DNA from: Nocardiopsis sp. FIRDI 009
GTDB lineage: Bacteria; Actinomycetota; Actinomycetes; Streptosporangiales; Streptosporangiaceae
NCBI RefSeq assembly: GCF_003386285.1
Contig: NZ_QPNC01000010.1
Location: forward strand, 26,661 to 90,660
DNA: 64,000 nt
Direction: 5' to 3'
Numbering within the stretch: the stretch's first letter is position 1; each line of letters starts with the position of its first letter. This document shows, piece by piece, positions 28,121 to 36,656 of the stretch. The notes beneath the pieces were generated by a model. That model was not told the DNA's origin. It worked only from the letters and a program-made list of their open reading frames with translations, and did no database searches. The position numbers and the translations under genes are program-made.

Positions 28121-28133
28121 GCCGGCGTCCGCG

Positions 28134-29177
28134 CTACTCGACGTTCTCGGCCGCGGCGGCCAGCTCCGGCACGTACCGGTCGAGCATCCACGGGACGGAC
28201 AGGACGGTGGGGGCGCTGCTGGCCATCACGAAGTCCTCGCCGACGATCGGGGCGAAGCGGTCCTCCCGGACGGCGGGCATGGCGGCGACGAGCGGGTCGG
28301 AGGTGAACTCCTCCAGGGCCTGCTCGTTCGCGAAGTACATGACCAGGACGTCGGTCTCGATCTCCTGGAGGTTCTCGCGGGAGACCTGGAAGAAGAACGA
28401 GTCGTCGGGGTCGGTGTCCAGTTCGGTCGCACTGGCGCCGGGCGCCATGCCCAGGTCGGTGAGCATCTCGACGCGGGGGTCGTACTCCCGGTAGACGTTG
28501 AGCACGTCCGCCTCGTTCGCGGCGGCGTAGAAGAAGGTGGTGCCCTCCAGGACGGGGTGCTCGGCGGCGAACTCCTCGACCTGTTCCCGGGTCCGCGCCA
28601 GCAGGGCGTCGGCCTCCTCCTCCATGCCGAGGGCGCGGCCGACGATGTCGACCTGCTCCTGCCACGTGGTGGCCCAGGGCTGGTCAGGGTAGGCGACGGT
28701 GGGGGCGATGCCGGAGAGGCGGTCGAAGTCCTCCTGGGTGATCCCGGAGTTGGGGGCGAGGATCACGTCCGGGCGGGCCTCGACGATCTCCTCCAGGGGC
28801 GGGGCGTCGGAGTGCGCGCCGGTGAGGATGGTGGGGGCCTCGTCGCCGAGTTCCTCGATCCTCTCGGCGTCCCACGGCAGGACGCCGTCCTCGTCGCCCC
28901 CGTAGTCGTTGCGGGGCATGGCGACCGGCATCACGTCGAGGGCGAGGACGACGTCCTGGGCGGACCAGCCCCAGGTGACCACGCGTTCGGGCCGCTCGGG
29001 GATGACCGTCTCGCCGAGGGCGCTGTCGATGGTGACGGGGAAGGCGCCGTCACCGCCGCCGTCACCGCCCGTGGCGGCGTCCTCGGTGTCACCGCCGGAG
29101 CAGGCGGTCAGGAGAGCGGTCAGGGCGAGCCCTGCGGCGGCGTACCGTGCGGGTCCGGGCAGGCGTACTGCGGGCAT
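28134..29177 (-). CDS. Ferric-siderophore-binding lipoprotein
   Basis: 347-residue periplasmic-binding-type protein tethered to the membrane. The signal peptide ends in the lipobox LLTAC (Cys near residue 26), followed by a Gly/Asp-rich linker. FepB/FhuD-type segments follow: PERVVTWGWSAQDVVLAL, ARPDVILAPNSGITQEDFD and APTVAYPDQPWATTW. The ATG at 29177 has GAGGAG upstream. First gene of the operon, behind an iron box. The siderophore is unknown and no siderophore synthesis genes are present. Confidence 0.95.
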   Translation of the reverse strand: MPAVRLPGPARYAAAGLALTALLTACSGGDTEDAATGGDGGGDGAFPVTIDSALGETVIPERPERVVTWGWSAQDVVLALDVMPVAMPRNDYGGDEDGVLPWDAERIEELGDEAPTILTGAHSDAPPLEEIVEARPDVILAPNSGITQEDFDRLSGIAPTVAYPDQPWATTWQEQVDIVGRALGMEEEADALLARTREQVEEFAAEHPVLEGTTFFYAAANEADVLNVYREYDPRVEMLTDLGMAPGASATELDTDPDDSFFFQVSRENLQEIETDVLVMYFANEQALEEFTSDPLVAAMPAVREDRFAPIVGEDFVMASSAPTVLSVPWMLDRYVPELAAAAENVE

Positions 29178-29245
29178 GCGAAAAGGGCTCCTCAACACGG
29201 GGTGGCCGAACCTCCGCCGACCGTCGACGGCATGGCGAGGTCTGG

Positions 29246-29264
29246 TTAGGTAAGGCTAACAAAA
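29246..29264 (-). promoter_or_regulatory. IdeR/DmdR iron box
   Basis: TTAGGTAAGGCTAACAAAA matches the 19-bp actinobacterial iron-box consensus TTAGGTTAGGCTAACCTAA at nearly all positions of the left and central part. It sits about 70 bp before the binding-protein start, so iron-loaded DtxR-family repressor probably shuts the operon off. Confidence 0.8.
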
Positions 29265-29390
29265 CATTGACCCCGGCCTGCCTCCACCCCCGCTTTCGCG
29301 ACCACGTCCCCGCAGGTGAGAACGGGGTCACCGACGGTAGCAGGGACGGAGCCCGGCGGCGGCCGTCGGGACCGTCTGGCGATGACCCCC

Positions 29391-29978
29391 TCAGACGGGG
29401 TCGTCGGGGTCGGGGACGACCCGCTCGACCGCCGCGTCCACCAGTGCGCGGGCGCGCTCCCGGGGGATGACGTCGGGCAGGGTGAGCCGCTCCAGGATGA
29501 GCCAGTTCAACGCCAGGTGGAGCAGGGTGACGGAGGTGCCGCCCCCGGGGAAGCCGGAGCGGACGTGGAAGTCGATGTTGGCGTCCAGGTCCGCGCGGAC
29601 CCGCTCGGTGAGCAGACGGCGCAGCTCCGGACGGCGCGTGGCCTCCAGGCGCAGCTCGATCTGGGCGAGGAAGCCGGAGCGGAAGTCGCTGACGCGGTCC
29701 ACGACGTCGTGCATGAGTTCGGCGACCCGGGCGCGGTCGCGCGGCCCCTCCTGGGCGGCGGCGAGGAGGTCGGCCCCGGGCTCCAGACGTTGGTAGAAAC
29801 GGTGGCCGACCTGGGTGAACAGGTCGTCACGGCTGTCGAAGTAGTTGGAGGACGTGCCGACCGGGACGCCCGCCTCCTGGTCCACGGCTCGGAAGGTCAG
29901 ACCGCGCGCGCCCTCGCGGGCGAGCACCTCGATGGCGGCGTCGAGCAGGGTGGCCCGGCGCTCGGGGTTCTTGCGCAT
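29391..29978 (-). CDS. TetR-family regulator
   Basis: 195 residues with an N-terminal helix-turn-helix (RATLLDAAIEVLAREGARGL, then GVPVGTSSNYFDSRDDLF) and a TetR_C-type ligand domain. It is divergent from the RibD-like gene at 30079, and the gap contains a palindrome and half-repeat suitable for its binding. Confidence 0.9.
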   Translation of the reverse strand: MRKNPERRATLLDAAIEVLAREGARGLTFRAVDQEAGVPVGTSSNYFDSRDDLFTQVGHRFYQRLEPGADLLAAAQEGPRDRARVAELMHDVVDRVSDFRSGFLAQIELRLEATRRPELRRLLTERVRADLDANIDFHVRSGFPGGGTSVTLLHLALNWLILERLTLPDVIPRERARALVDAAVERVVPDPDDPV

Positions 29979-30005
29979 GGGTGGTTCCCCTTCGTTCGGA
30001 TTGAC

Positions 30006-30050
30006 ATCACTTCAAGCGTAGTACTACATTCAAATCACTTCACTTGAAGT
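30006..30050. promoter_or_regulatory. Probable operator in the TetR/RibD-like gap
   Basis: ACTTCACTTGAAGT (30037-30050) is a palindrome of ACTTCA/TGAAGT, and the related ATCACTTCAAG lies at 30006-30016. The region is AT-rich and overlaps the likely divergent promoters. Confidence 0.5.
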
Positions 30051-30078
30051 ACTTTGCATGGAGTGAAAAGAGGACAGT

Positions 30079-30657
30079 ATGCGCAGACTCGTCTACTACG
30101 TCGGCATGTCCCTCGACGGCTACATCGCGGGCCCCGAGGGCCAGGTCGACGACTTCCCGGTGACCCCGGACGTGGTCGACCTCATCGTCGAGGAGTTCCC
30201 GGACACCCTGCCGACCCACGTCCGCGAACAGTTGGGCGTGGACGTCCCGAACCCGAACTTCGCCGTCGTCGTCCAGGGCCGGGCCACCTACGAACCCGCC
30301 CTGGAGATCGGGATCACCAGCCCGTACGCCCACCTGCGGCAGTACGTGGTGTCGGAGAGCCTCGGGAGGAGCGAGGACCCCGCGGTGGAGGTCATCGCCT
30401 CGGACGCGGTGGAGCGGATCCGGGAGCTGAAGGCCGAGGAGTCGGGGGACGGAGGGGACGTCTACCTGGCGGGAGGAGGACGCCTGGCGGGCGCCCTGCT
30501 CGCGGAGATCGACGCGCTGGTCGTCAAGCTCTACCCGGTCGTCCTGGGCGCCGGCGTCCCCCTGTTCCGGGCCGACTTCTCGCCGACCCACTTCGCTCTC
30601 CAGGGCGCCCGCCCCCTGGAGAGCGGCACGGTCGTGCTGACCTACGACAGGCGGTGA
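30079..30657 (+). CDS. Dihydrofolate reductase-family (RibD C-terminal-like) protein
   Basis: 192 residues. LVYYVGMSLDGYIAGPEGQV at the N-terminus, VVVQGRATYEPALEIG, and VYLAGGGRLAGALLAEIDAL (nucleotide-binding loop) followed by YPVVLGAGVPLF are the standard signatures of the RibD_C superfamily. Such stand-alone proteins are NADPH-dependent reductases of unknown substrate. Probably controlled by the divergent TetR protein. Confidence 0.9.
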   Translation: MRRLVYYVGMSLDGYIAGPEGQVDDFPVTPDVVDLIVEEFPDTLPTHVREQLGVDVPNPNFAVVVQGRATYEPALEIGITSPYAHLRQYVVSESLGRSEDPAVEVIASDAVERIRELKAEESGDGGDVYLAGGGRLAGALLAEIDALVVKLYPVVLGAGVPLFRADFSPTHFALQGARPLESGTVVLTYDRR

Positions 30658-30719
30658 GCGACGCCCGCACGAGACCGGCGGAGACTCGGCGCGGTCCGTA
30701 CGGTGGGGCCGCCGGTTCC

Positions 30720-31946
30720 TCAGTCGAGCTCGGCGAGGTGGTCGGCGGAGCCCCCGCGCCACTCGATCATGAAAAGGGTGGCGTCATCGGTGGTGCGCCC
30801 GCCCCGTTCCCCCTTCAGCGTGTGGGAGAGTCGGCGCAGATCCGCCCGCGCCCCCTCTGACGGCTCCTTCCCGAGGCGGTTGACGCAGCGGATGAGGCGC
30901 TCCTCGCCGAACAGCACCCCGTCTGCGAGGTGCTCCTCGGTGATGCCGTCGGTGTAGCACAGCACCCGGTCACCCGGCCGGAGCGTGTGCTCCTTGAGCC
31001 GGGGTCTCTCACCGTTGAGGCCGACGGGCAGCGTCGTCGCGCTCTCCAGCTGCCCCGCGACCCGGCCGTCGCGGATCAGCAGCGGCGCGGGGTGGCCCGC
31101 GTTGACCAGTTCCAGCTCACCGGTGGCGATGTTGACGTGCATCAGCTGTGCCGTGACGAAGTGGTCGGGGCCGAACTGCCGGGAGATGGCGTCGTCCATG
31201 AACGCGTACTTCTCGGTCAGGCTGATGAACACCCGCCGGGCATGCCGGTAGGCGCCGATGGCGACGGCCGCCATCGTGGCGGCCTCCAGGCCGTGGCCCA
31301 TCGCGTCGATCACGGCCACGTGCAGGATGTCGCCGTTGAGCGCGTAGTCGAAACTGTCGCCGGCCGCGCGGTAGGCGGGCTCCAGCATGCCGGCCACCTC
31401 GACCTGCGGCACGGTCATCGTCAACGGCGGCAGCAGCCCCCACTGGATCTCCGCGGACACGGTCATCGGCTCCCGGCGCCGGACCAGGAAGAACTGGTCG
31501 GTGTAGGCGTTCTTGGTGACCAGGATGTCGGCGACCAGGCTGGCGAGCCTGCCCAGCAGGCGCCGGTCGTCGTCGCCGACCGCGTCCAGGGTGAGGGCCA
31601 TCACCCCCACCTCGTCGCTTCCGTCCAGCAGGGGCAGGTACACGCGGACGCCGCCACGGGGCTGCGGTACCTCGACGACCTCCACACGGAGGAAGGCCCG
31701 GCCGGCGGGGGAACCGCCCATCGGCTCGGGTCGGCCCACGTGCAGCCCCTTGCCCGGCAGCGGCACCAACAGCTCCTGCGCGTAGTCCTGGAGCAGGATG
31801 GAGACGTCACGGCCGCCGACCTTGGTCACTTCCTCCGCGATCAGCGGGGCGATCAGCCGGGGCGGCATCAACCGGGCCCGATCCAGCAGCAGCCCCAGCA
31901 GCCGCTCACCGAAGCCCTCCGGGCGTTCCACCTCATCCTCCGCCAT
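30720..31946 (-). CDS. SpoIIE/RsbU-type PP2C phosphatase with GAF-like sensor
   Basis: 408 residues. The first ~170 form a GAF-like domain (VGGRDVSILLQDYAQELLVP, then VYLPLLDGSDEVGVMALTLD). The C-terminal half is a PP2C-type serine phosphatase: AGDSFDYALNGDILHVAVID, DAMGHGLEAATMAAVAIGA, NAGHPAPLLIRDG and LCYTDGITEEH provide the metal-binding Asp residues. Such proteins dephosphorylate anti-anti-sigma factors; no partner gene is adjacent. Confidence 0.93.
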   Translation of the reverse strand: MAEDEVERPEGFGERLLGLLLDRARLMPPRLIAPLIAEEVTKVGGRDVSILLQDYAQELLVPLPGKGLHVGRPEPMGGSPAGRAFLRVEVVEVPQPRGGVRVYLPLLDGSDEVGVMALTLDAVGDDDRRLLGRLASLVADILVTKNAYTDQFFLVRRREPMTVSAEIQWGLLPPLTMTVPQVEVAGMLEPAYRAAGDSFDYALNGDILHVAVIDAMGHGLEAATMAAVAIGAYRHARRVFISLTEKYAFMDDAISRQFGPDHFVTAQLMHVNIATGELELVNAGHPAPLLIRDGRVAGQLESATTLPVGLNGERPRLKEHTLRPGDRVLCYTDGITEEHLADGVLFGEERLIRCVNRLGKEPSEGARADLRRLSHTLKGERGGRTTDDATLFMIEWRGGSADHLAELD

Positions 31947-32403
31947 GTTCCGCCCTCTTCCGCTCTCTCCTCGCCCACATCCGGCTCACCGCGCTGATCG
32001 ACGCGCCCCCGGCCCACCGACGGGGCCCAAGGGACCGGGCGACCCGCGGGACCCTCCCGTCCACCCCTCACATCCTGCCTGTTCGACCACTTTCCGGCCG
32101 GTCGCGGCACACCGCTGGCAGCGGTCGGCGCTCTCCGGCCCACGCCGACCCCCGCTCCACCGCGAGGCGTTGGACCCGGCCGTCTCGGGTCCGGACGAGG
32201 AGATCACCGCCTACGAGCCCCTGGACCGGACGCCCCGTCCGGGATCCTCCCCGTCGAAAGGGCGTCGGGGCCGCTCGGCCAAGCGCCGTCAGGACGCGTC
32301 CGAATCTCCTGGAGCGACCCATACGGCGGAGGACGGTCGGGCGGCGGGCGCTCGGGAGGCTGGGGGCGCGCCCGGCTGAACCGGTTGCTGTCACGTTGAC
32401 GTC
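31947..32403. other. Gene-free stretch left of the integrated element
   Basis: About 460 bases with only low-complexity chance frames on both strands. No RNA gene or repeat is evident until the terminator at 32,404. Confidence 0.5.
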
Positions 32404-32435
32404 AAAAAACGCCCGGAGCCTGTGGCCTCCGGGCG
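32404..32435 (-). terminator. Original terminator of the tRNA-Glu-Asp-Phe operon
   Basis: Read leftward: CGCCCGGAG (rc of 32427-32435), 8-nt loop, CTCCGGGCG (rc of 32410-32418), then six U. This is a classical Rho-independent terminator, unusual in this GC-rich genome. It lies 18 bp beyond the left attachment site, exactly where the 3' end of tRNA-Phe would be if the element were absent. Confidence 0.8.
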
Positions 32436-32453
32436 TCGTCCCTGTTCAGGGTG

Positions 32454-32497
32454 GGTGGCTAGGGGCGGGGTCGAACCGCCGACCTTCCGCTTTTCAG
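32454..32497 (-). repeat. attL, partial tRNA-Phe
   Basis: 44 bases identical to 46,692-46,735, starting GGTGGCTAGGGGCGGGG and ending CTTTTCAG on the plus strand. It holds only the 3' half of tRNA-Phe, and the sequence diverges at the anticodon loop, so it is not a functional tRNA. Confidence 0.93.
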
Positions 32498-32572
32498 TAG
32501 GCCACGCTGAGCACGCATGCAACCACGTTGACCTGCGCGAACACCGGAACCGGCTTGGTCGCGACGAAACAC

Positions 32573-32615
32573 GGCCGCGCATTGGCCGCTGCATGCCGCT
32601 CCGCCCCCACCAAGA
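32573..32615 (+). repeat. Left arm-site candidate for the integrase
   Basis: GGCCGCGCATTGGCCGC (32573-32589) and CCCACCAAGA (32606-32615) recur in the same order and orientation just inside the right end (46,569 and 46,591). Confidence 0.5.
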
Positions 32616-32687
32616 TGCAACTCAGTCTGAATGCGCCCGCCGATTTTTATCCAGATATTTTTAGAATCTCCACCCCTAAACGCCTCT

Positions 32688-34166
32688 TTATCCGGAAACT
32701 ATTCTTTCTATCCCTCTAGCCAGGATCTCACATTCGGCCTTGTTTTCTGAATTACTGTGCCATATTTCGAACGCAACTCGCAAACAATATCCGCGATCTT
32801 GTCCAGTTCTCCGAGATAATCTCTCAAGCCACTGGTGATGGTCAAGGCCAAGAAGTTCGCTCAAATAAACTCTCGTGGAAGCTTCTGAGAGCCCGAGCTT
32901 CGCTGCAAACTCCGAAGTGAAAAGCAGTGCATTTTCAAAGAGGACTTTCTCAGGAGGTCCACTACCAGGGAGCGCGAGCACACAATCCTCGGGAGATACC
33001 TTATCGGATTGGTCTCCATCGATAATTGCCACTGCGGCAACCCTAGAAGAACTGGACAAAATTTTCACAGTTCTCACTACATCGACCCAGGAGCCTGCCT
33101 CGATGATCTCCACATTACTAGACAAGGGAAATCCGTGGGCACCGAGAATCAATTGAAGAGTGAGATTGGCAATCTCATCCTCTACCACAACTAATGCCCG
33201 AAGCGGGTTCTCTATCCCTAGCGTGTCTCGAAGGTCAGAAATGCGGGAGGGCTCGACTATAACAGGGTTCAGCTCCGAACGCACACACATCAGAACCCAA
33301 CTCAAGGGAACACGCTCGAGAAAGGATAGGGAGTGAGTTGCTAGGATAACTTGTGTCTTCGACGAACGCGCCAATCGAGCAATTTCGTCGAGAAGCGCTG
33401 CATGTCCACGATGAGCTATGTTCGCCTCGGGCTCATCAAGCACGACTGGCCCACCCCAAGGGTTCTTAAGGACCCATCTTATGAAGTGAACACACAACTC
33501 TCCATAGCTCATTTGGTGGGAATCGATCCACTCTCCCTTAAGCTTGGCTTTGACATAAGGCCATTCAACGGAGTACTCAGGATCTACTACAACGGGAAAA
33601 TATATTACCTCCTCGTACGACACACCAAGAATATCCCGGAGCGCTTCCAGGTCTCTCCGGTCCTGAACTTGGGGATCTTCAGAGATCAGGTCAAAATATC
33701 GCAGATCGAAATCCTGGAAGAAAATCCCGATCTCTGACGCCAACTCACTTGGATCAAGAAACCTCGGGTGGATTTCTCCAATAGAGTCCGTCAAAGCTGC
33801 CGGCGAACCGTAGTCCTCCCCTTCTCGGCCAGGACCGGTCGAATAGCTTATTTCAGATTCATCTCGCCGAACCCTAACATGGCACGTCCCTCGAATAACT
33901 GGCCTGTCCCCGCGACTGATCCGATTTTCGTAGAAGGGTGGCCTGTCTGGGTGAAGAATGCCCTTATACAGACAGCTGGCAACGTAGCCAAGCAGTGCAC
34001 TCTTCCCCGAGCCATGCATTCCGCATACAATAGTGAAAGGTCTAAACCTGACATTTTGCCCCGAGAAAACAGAGTCCTTCGAAAATTCGATGCTCTCTAT
34101 TTGCTCCGCAGGCTTGAACCTCGCCATCGACTTCCACAGTTCTATTTTCTTACGAGAGATCCCCAA
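32688..34166 (-). CDS. OLD-like protein: AAA ATPase fused to TOPRIM-like domain
   Basis: 492 residues from a TTG at 34166 with GGAGG six bases upstream. The ABC-type ATPase part shows Walker A CGMHGSGKSALLGY (near residue 55), a signature-like SYGELCVHF, Walker B PVVLDEPEANIAHRGH and the H-loop ILATHSLSF. From about residue 335 a TOPRIM-like domain follows: ALVVVEDEIANLTL, EIIEAGSWVDV and VAIIDGDQSD provide the acidic residues. This is the layout of OLD-family nucleases, several of which defend against phages. The gene is visibly AT-richer than all its neighbours and uses rare codons, indicating recent transfer. No UvrD-like helicase partner (as in Gabija) is present. Confidence 0.8.
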   Translation of the reverse strand: MGISRKKIELWKSMARFKPAEQIESIEFSKDSVFSGQNVRFRPFTIVCGMHGSGKSALLGYVASCLYKGILHPDRPPFYENRISRGDRPVIRGTCHVRVRRDESEISYSTGPGREGEDYGSPAALTDSIGEIHPRFLDPSELASEIGIFFQDFDLRYFDLISEDPQVQDRRDLEALRDILGVSYEEVIYFPVVVDPEYSVEWPYVKAKLKGEWIDSHQMSYGELCVHFIRWVLKNPWGGPVVLDEPEANIAHRGHAALLDEIARLARSSKTQVILATHSLSFLERVPLSWVLMCVRSELNPVIVEPSRISDLRDTLGIENPLRALVVVEDEIANLTLQLILGAHGFPLSSNVEIIEAGSWVDVVRTVKILSSSSRVAAVAIIDGDQSDKVSPEDCVLALPGSGPPEKVLFENALLFTSEFAAKLGLSEASTRVYLSELLGLDHHQWLERLSRRTGQDRGYCLRVAFEIWHSNSENKAECEILARGIERIVSG

Positions 34167-34285
34167 GCCCTACCTCCACCATCTAAGGGCAAAGCTCATC
34201 CAGGATAACTGAAACCACAGGGAACTGCAATTTATTTTAGAGCACCCAGGAGCCACCTGCTTCTGAAGGCATTCGACCCGCGATA

Positions 34286-34312
34286 AAGCCCGGGCCATCA
34301 GCCCGGGCTTTC
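34286..34312. terminator. Hairpin between purC unit and OLD-like gene
   Basis: AAAGCCCGGGC (34286-34296) and GCCCGGGCTTT (34301-34311) form a perfect 11-bp stem with short loop and T-rich continuation on the plus strand. It probably ends the purC transcript on the minus strand. Confidence 0.7.
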
Positions 34313-34329
34313 TTCCTCTATAGCCTCCT

Positions 34330-34575
34330 TTAGGAATTGCGATTCCGATTTCTAGTTCGTTCCTCGTCTGCTTCTTCCCAGGTGCGGTTCATCGCACCCT
34401 TGAGGGCTTCCACGTGGTCGACGACGGGCTCCACTCCGAAGGAACGCAGAAGCAGCATCGCGGCGTGCTCCGGCTTCGGGTCGTCCTGCGCCACCGGCTG
34501 AAGGCCCTCACGCTCCAGGAGTTCCCGCACCTGCCGCACAAGCTTGTTGCGGTCGTAGCTCTGATACATGCTCAC
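34330..34575 (-). CDS. Small protein coupled to purC
   Basis: 81 residues from a GTG that overlaps the purC stop (or 79 from the ATG at 34569). Sequence begins MYQSYDRNKLVRQVRELLE, is predicted mostly helical, and ends with an Arg/Asn repeat (TRNRNRNS). No family recognised. The overlap with purC implies coupled translation, so it may act with PurC or with the element's regulation. Confidence 0.6.
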   Translation of the reverse strand: MSMYQSYDRNKLVRQVRELLEREGLQPVAQDDPKPEHAAMLLLRSFGVEPVVDHVEALKGAMNRTWEEADEERTRNRNRNS

Positions 34576-35408
34576 GCCTCCCAGCGCTTGCCGGTGATCC
34601 GCTCGTAGACCTCGATGTACCGGGCTCGGGTCGCTTCCACGATCTCATCAGGGATCTCGGGGCCGGGCGGGGTGCGGTCCCAGTCGGTGATGGTGCTGGA
34701 CCAGTCCCGCACGAACTGCTTGTCGAACGCATGCTGGGGCCTACCCGGCTGCCAGTCGTCCGCAGGCCAGAACCGCGACGAGTCCGAGGTCAGCACCTCA
34801 TCCGCGAGCACGAGCGTACCGTCCGCCGCGCGGCCGAACTCCAGCTTGGTGTCAGCGATGATGATGCCGCGCTCAGCGGCGATCTCAGCGCCGCGCTTGT
34901 ACACGTCCAGGGTTACCGTGCGCAGGCGGTCAGCGGTCTCCTGGCCGATCTCCTCGACGACGTCCGCGAAGGTGATGAACTCGTCGTGGCCCTCGGTCGC
35001 CTTGGTCGTGGGGGTGAAGATCGGTTCGGGGAGCTTGGAGGCTTCCACCAGGCCCTCGGGGAGCTTGATCCCCGAGACCGTGCCCTGCTTCTCGTACTCC
35101 TTGAGCCCGAGGCCCGCGAGGTAGCCGCGAGCGATCCACTCCACGGGGAGCATGGTGAGCTTCTGGCAGCGCACCGCGCGCCCGGCCCACTCCTCCGGGA
35201 CGTCCGTCGCGGAGATGATGTGGTTGGGCACCACGTCGGCCAACTGCTCGAACCACCACAGCGAGAGCTGTGTGAGGATCTTGCCCTTGTCGGGGATGGG
35301 GGTGGGCAACACGACGTCGTAGACGCTCACGCGGTCCGAGGCCACCAGGATGAGGTCGTCACCATCGGCGTAGACGTCGCGCACCTTGCCCGAGTGCAGC
35401 AGTTCCAT
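34572..35408 (-). CDS. purC: SAICAR synthase (phosphoribosylaminoimidazole-succinocarboxamide synthase)
   Basis: Joins CAIR with aspartate using ATP in de novo purine synthesis. 278 residues from the ATG at 35408. N-terminal ATP site HSGKVRDVYADGDDLILVAS, then SDRVSVYDVVLPTPIPDKG, the family signatures LPVEWIARGYLAG and IIIADTKLEFG, and DEVLTSDSSRFWPAD. All look intact. Its position is unusual: inside a mobile element, seven bases behind the GntR repressor gene and coupled to a small downstream gene, so its expression should follow the element's own switch. A chromosomal copy elsewhere is likely but cannot be seen here. Confidence 0.95.
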   Translation of the reverse strand: MELLHSGKVRDVYADGDDLILVASDRVSVYDVVLPTPIPDKGKILTQLSLWWFEQLADVVPNHIISATDVPEEWAGRAVRCQKLTMLPVEWIARGYLAGLGLKEYEKQGTVSGIKLPEGLVEASKLPEPIFTPTTKATEGHDEFITFADVVEEIGQETADRLRTVTLDVYKRGAEIAAERGIIIADTKLEFGRAADGTLVLADEVLTSDSSRFWPADDWQPGRPQHAFDKQFVRDWSSTITDWDRTPPGPEIPDEIVEATRARYIEVYERITGKRWEA

Positions 35409-35415
35409 GTCGCTC

Positions 35416-36156
35416 CTACCTGGAGATCTCGTAGTTGTACGTGGCCCAGCGACGGGCCACGGAGACGGACTGGCCGAACTCGATCACGTCGCCCTCGGCG
35501 TTCAAGACCCAGTTCTGCTTGCGCAGGACCGGGGAACCGAGCGGGATGCCCAGCGCCGCGGAGTCCTCCTCCGAGGCGATGTCCGCGCGGAGCTGGTCCT
35601 TACCCGCCGCGGCCGTGAGCCCCGTTTGCTCCTCGATGTACTTCGGGGTGCCCTGCGGCAACCGCTTCGCTTCCAGAAGCAGGGGGGCGCTCTCGGCCAG
35701 CTCACCCTTGAACCAGGACGTGCTGGCCGAGGAGGGCACGTCATCCCGAAGGGTGACCCGCTGGCGCCGGATGACGTGCGTACCGGCGGGCAGGCCGAGG
35801 GCGTCCGCGACTTCCTCGGGTGCCGGCACCAGTTCGGCTGAGCGGATCTCGGCACGCTCGTTCGCCGCGTAGATCCGGCCCTCCAGGCTGCGGAGCACAC
35901 GGTCCTTGGCGCTGGCCGCCGCCTGGTCGCGGGTGACGATGCTGCCCTTGCCGGGTTCGCTGCGCACCAGGCCCTCAGCCTTGAGCACCCCGACGACCTT
36001 GGTCGCGGTCGCCAGCGAGATCTTCCACTTCGCGCTGAGAGCGCGCACGGAATCGATCTTCTGCCCGTCCTGGAGGGCACCGGACTCGATCTCAGCCTTG
36101 ATGTGCTTGACGACCTGCATGTAGGGCGGGTCGGTTCGTTGGACCTGAGGGGACAC
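35416..36156 (-). CDS. GntR/HutC-family repressor (KorSA-like)
   Basis: 246 residues from a GTG at 36156 with AAGGAG six bases upstream; a longer frame to 36180 lacks a ribosome site. The N-terminal winged helix is YMQVVKHIKAEIESGAL through SAKWKISLATATKVVGVLKA and SEPGKGSIV. The C-terminal UTRA-like ligand domain includes VIRRQRVTLRDDVPSSAST and GSPVLRKQNWVL. It faces the transfer operon across two identical palindromes and heads the purC operon. By analogy with pSAM2 KorSA it should keep transfer and replication silent in the integrated state. Confidence 0.85.
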   Translation of the reverse strand: MSPQVQRTDPPYMQVVKHIKAEIESGALQDGQKIDSVRALSAKWKISLATATKVVGVLKAEGLVRSEPGKGSIVTRDQAAASAKDRVLRSLEGRIYAANERAEIRSAELVPAPEEVADALGLPAGTHVIRRQRVTLRDDVPSSASTSWFKGELAESAPLLLEAKRLPQGTPKYIEEQTGLTAAAGKDQLRADIASEEDSAALGIPLGSPVLRKQNWVLNAEGDVIEFGQSVSVARRWATYNYEISR

Positions 36157-36187
36157 GTGTGGCTCCTTCGTGGTGAACATGATCAGT

Positions 36188-36197
36188 GTACTAGTAC
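36188..36197. promoter_or_regulatory. KorSA-like operator 1
   Basis: GTACTAGTAC, a perfect palindrome, 32 bp upstream of the repressor start; likely autoregulation site. Confidence 0.6.
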
Positions 36198-36268
36198 GCA
36201 TAGATGTTCAGCCATGTGAGCTGGGACTCTACGAGCCACAACGCTTCCGAGCCAAGGAATATGCCTAC

Positions 36269-36280
36269 TGTACTAGTACA
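36269..36280. promoter_or_regulatory. KorSA-like operator 2
   Basis: TGTACTAGTACA, the same palindrome extended by one base on each side, 81 bp from operator 1 on the transfer-operon side. Confidence 0.6.
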
Positions 36281-36656
36281 CCTGACGATCGCGTGCTATA
36301 ACAGTTTCACGGCCACAGGCCGCAGCCCGGAAGAGGACTCCGGTGACCAGGGCAGAGCCCTGTCCACCGCGTGGAATCCCGGAGCGCACGAGCTTTCACA
36401 AGCCCTTGAGGCACACAGCGCGCAAGCCCTGACCCCACCCCGAGCAGACAAGGGGCGGCGAAGGGAAGACGTGGCCACGGCACCCCGACAAGGGTGCGCC
36501 GACCGGCGGAGAGCGGCGGCACGGAATGGCCGCGCCGCACCCCAGGGGTGCCTGTCCGACCCCGCTTCTCGGCACAACACGGGACGCGGGGCCGGGCCGG
36601 GACCACCCGGGTCCATCAGGGCCGTCACCGGCTCGAACAACCGACCAAGCAGAGAC

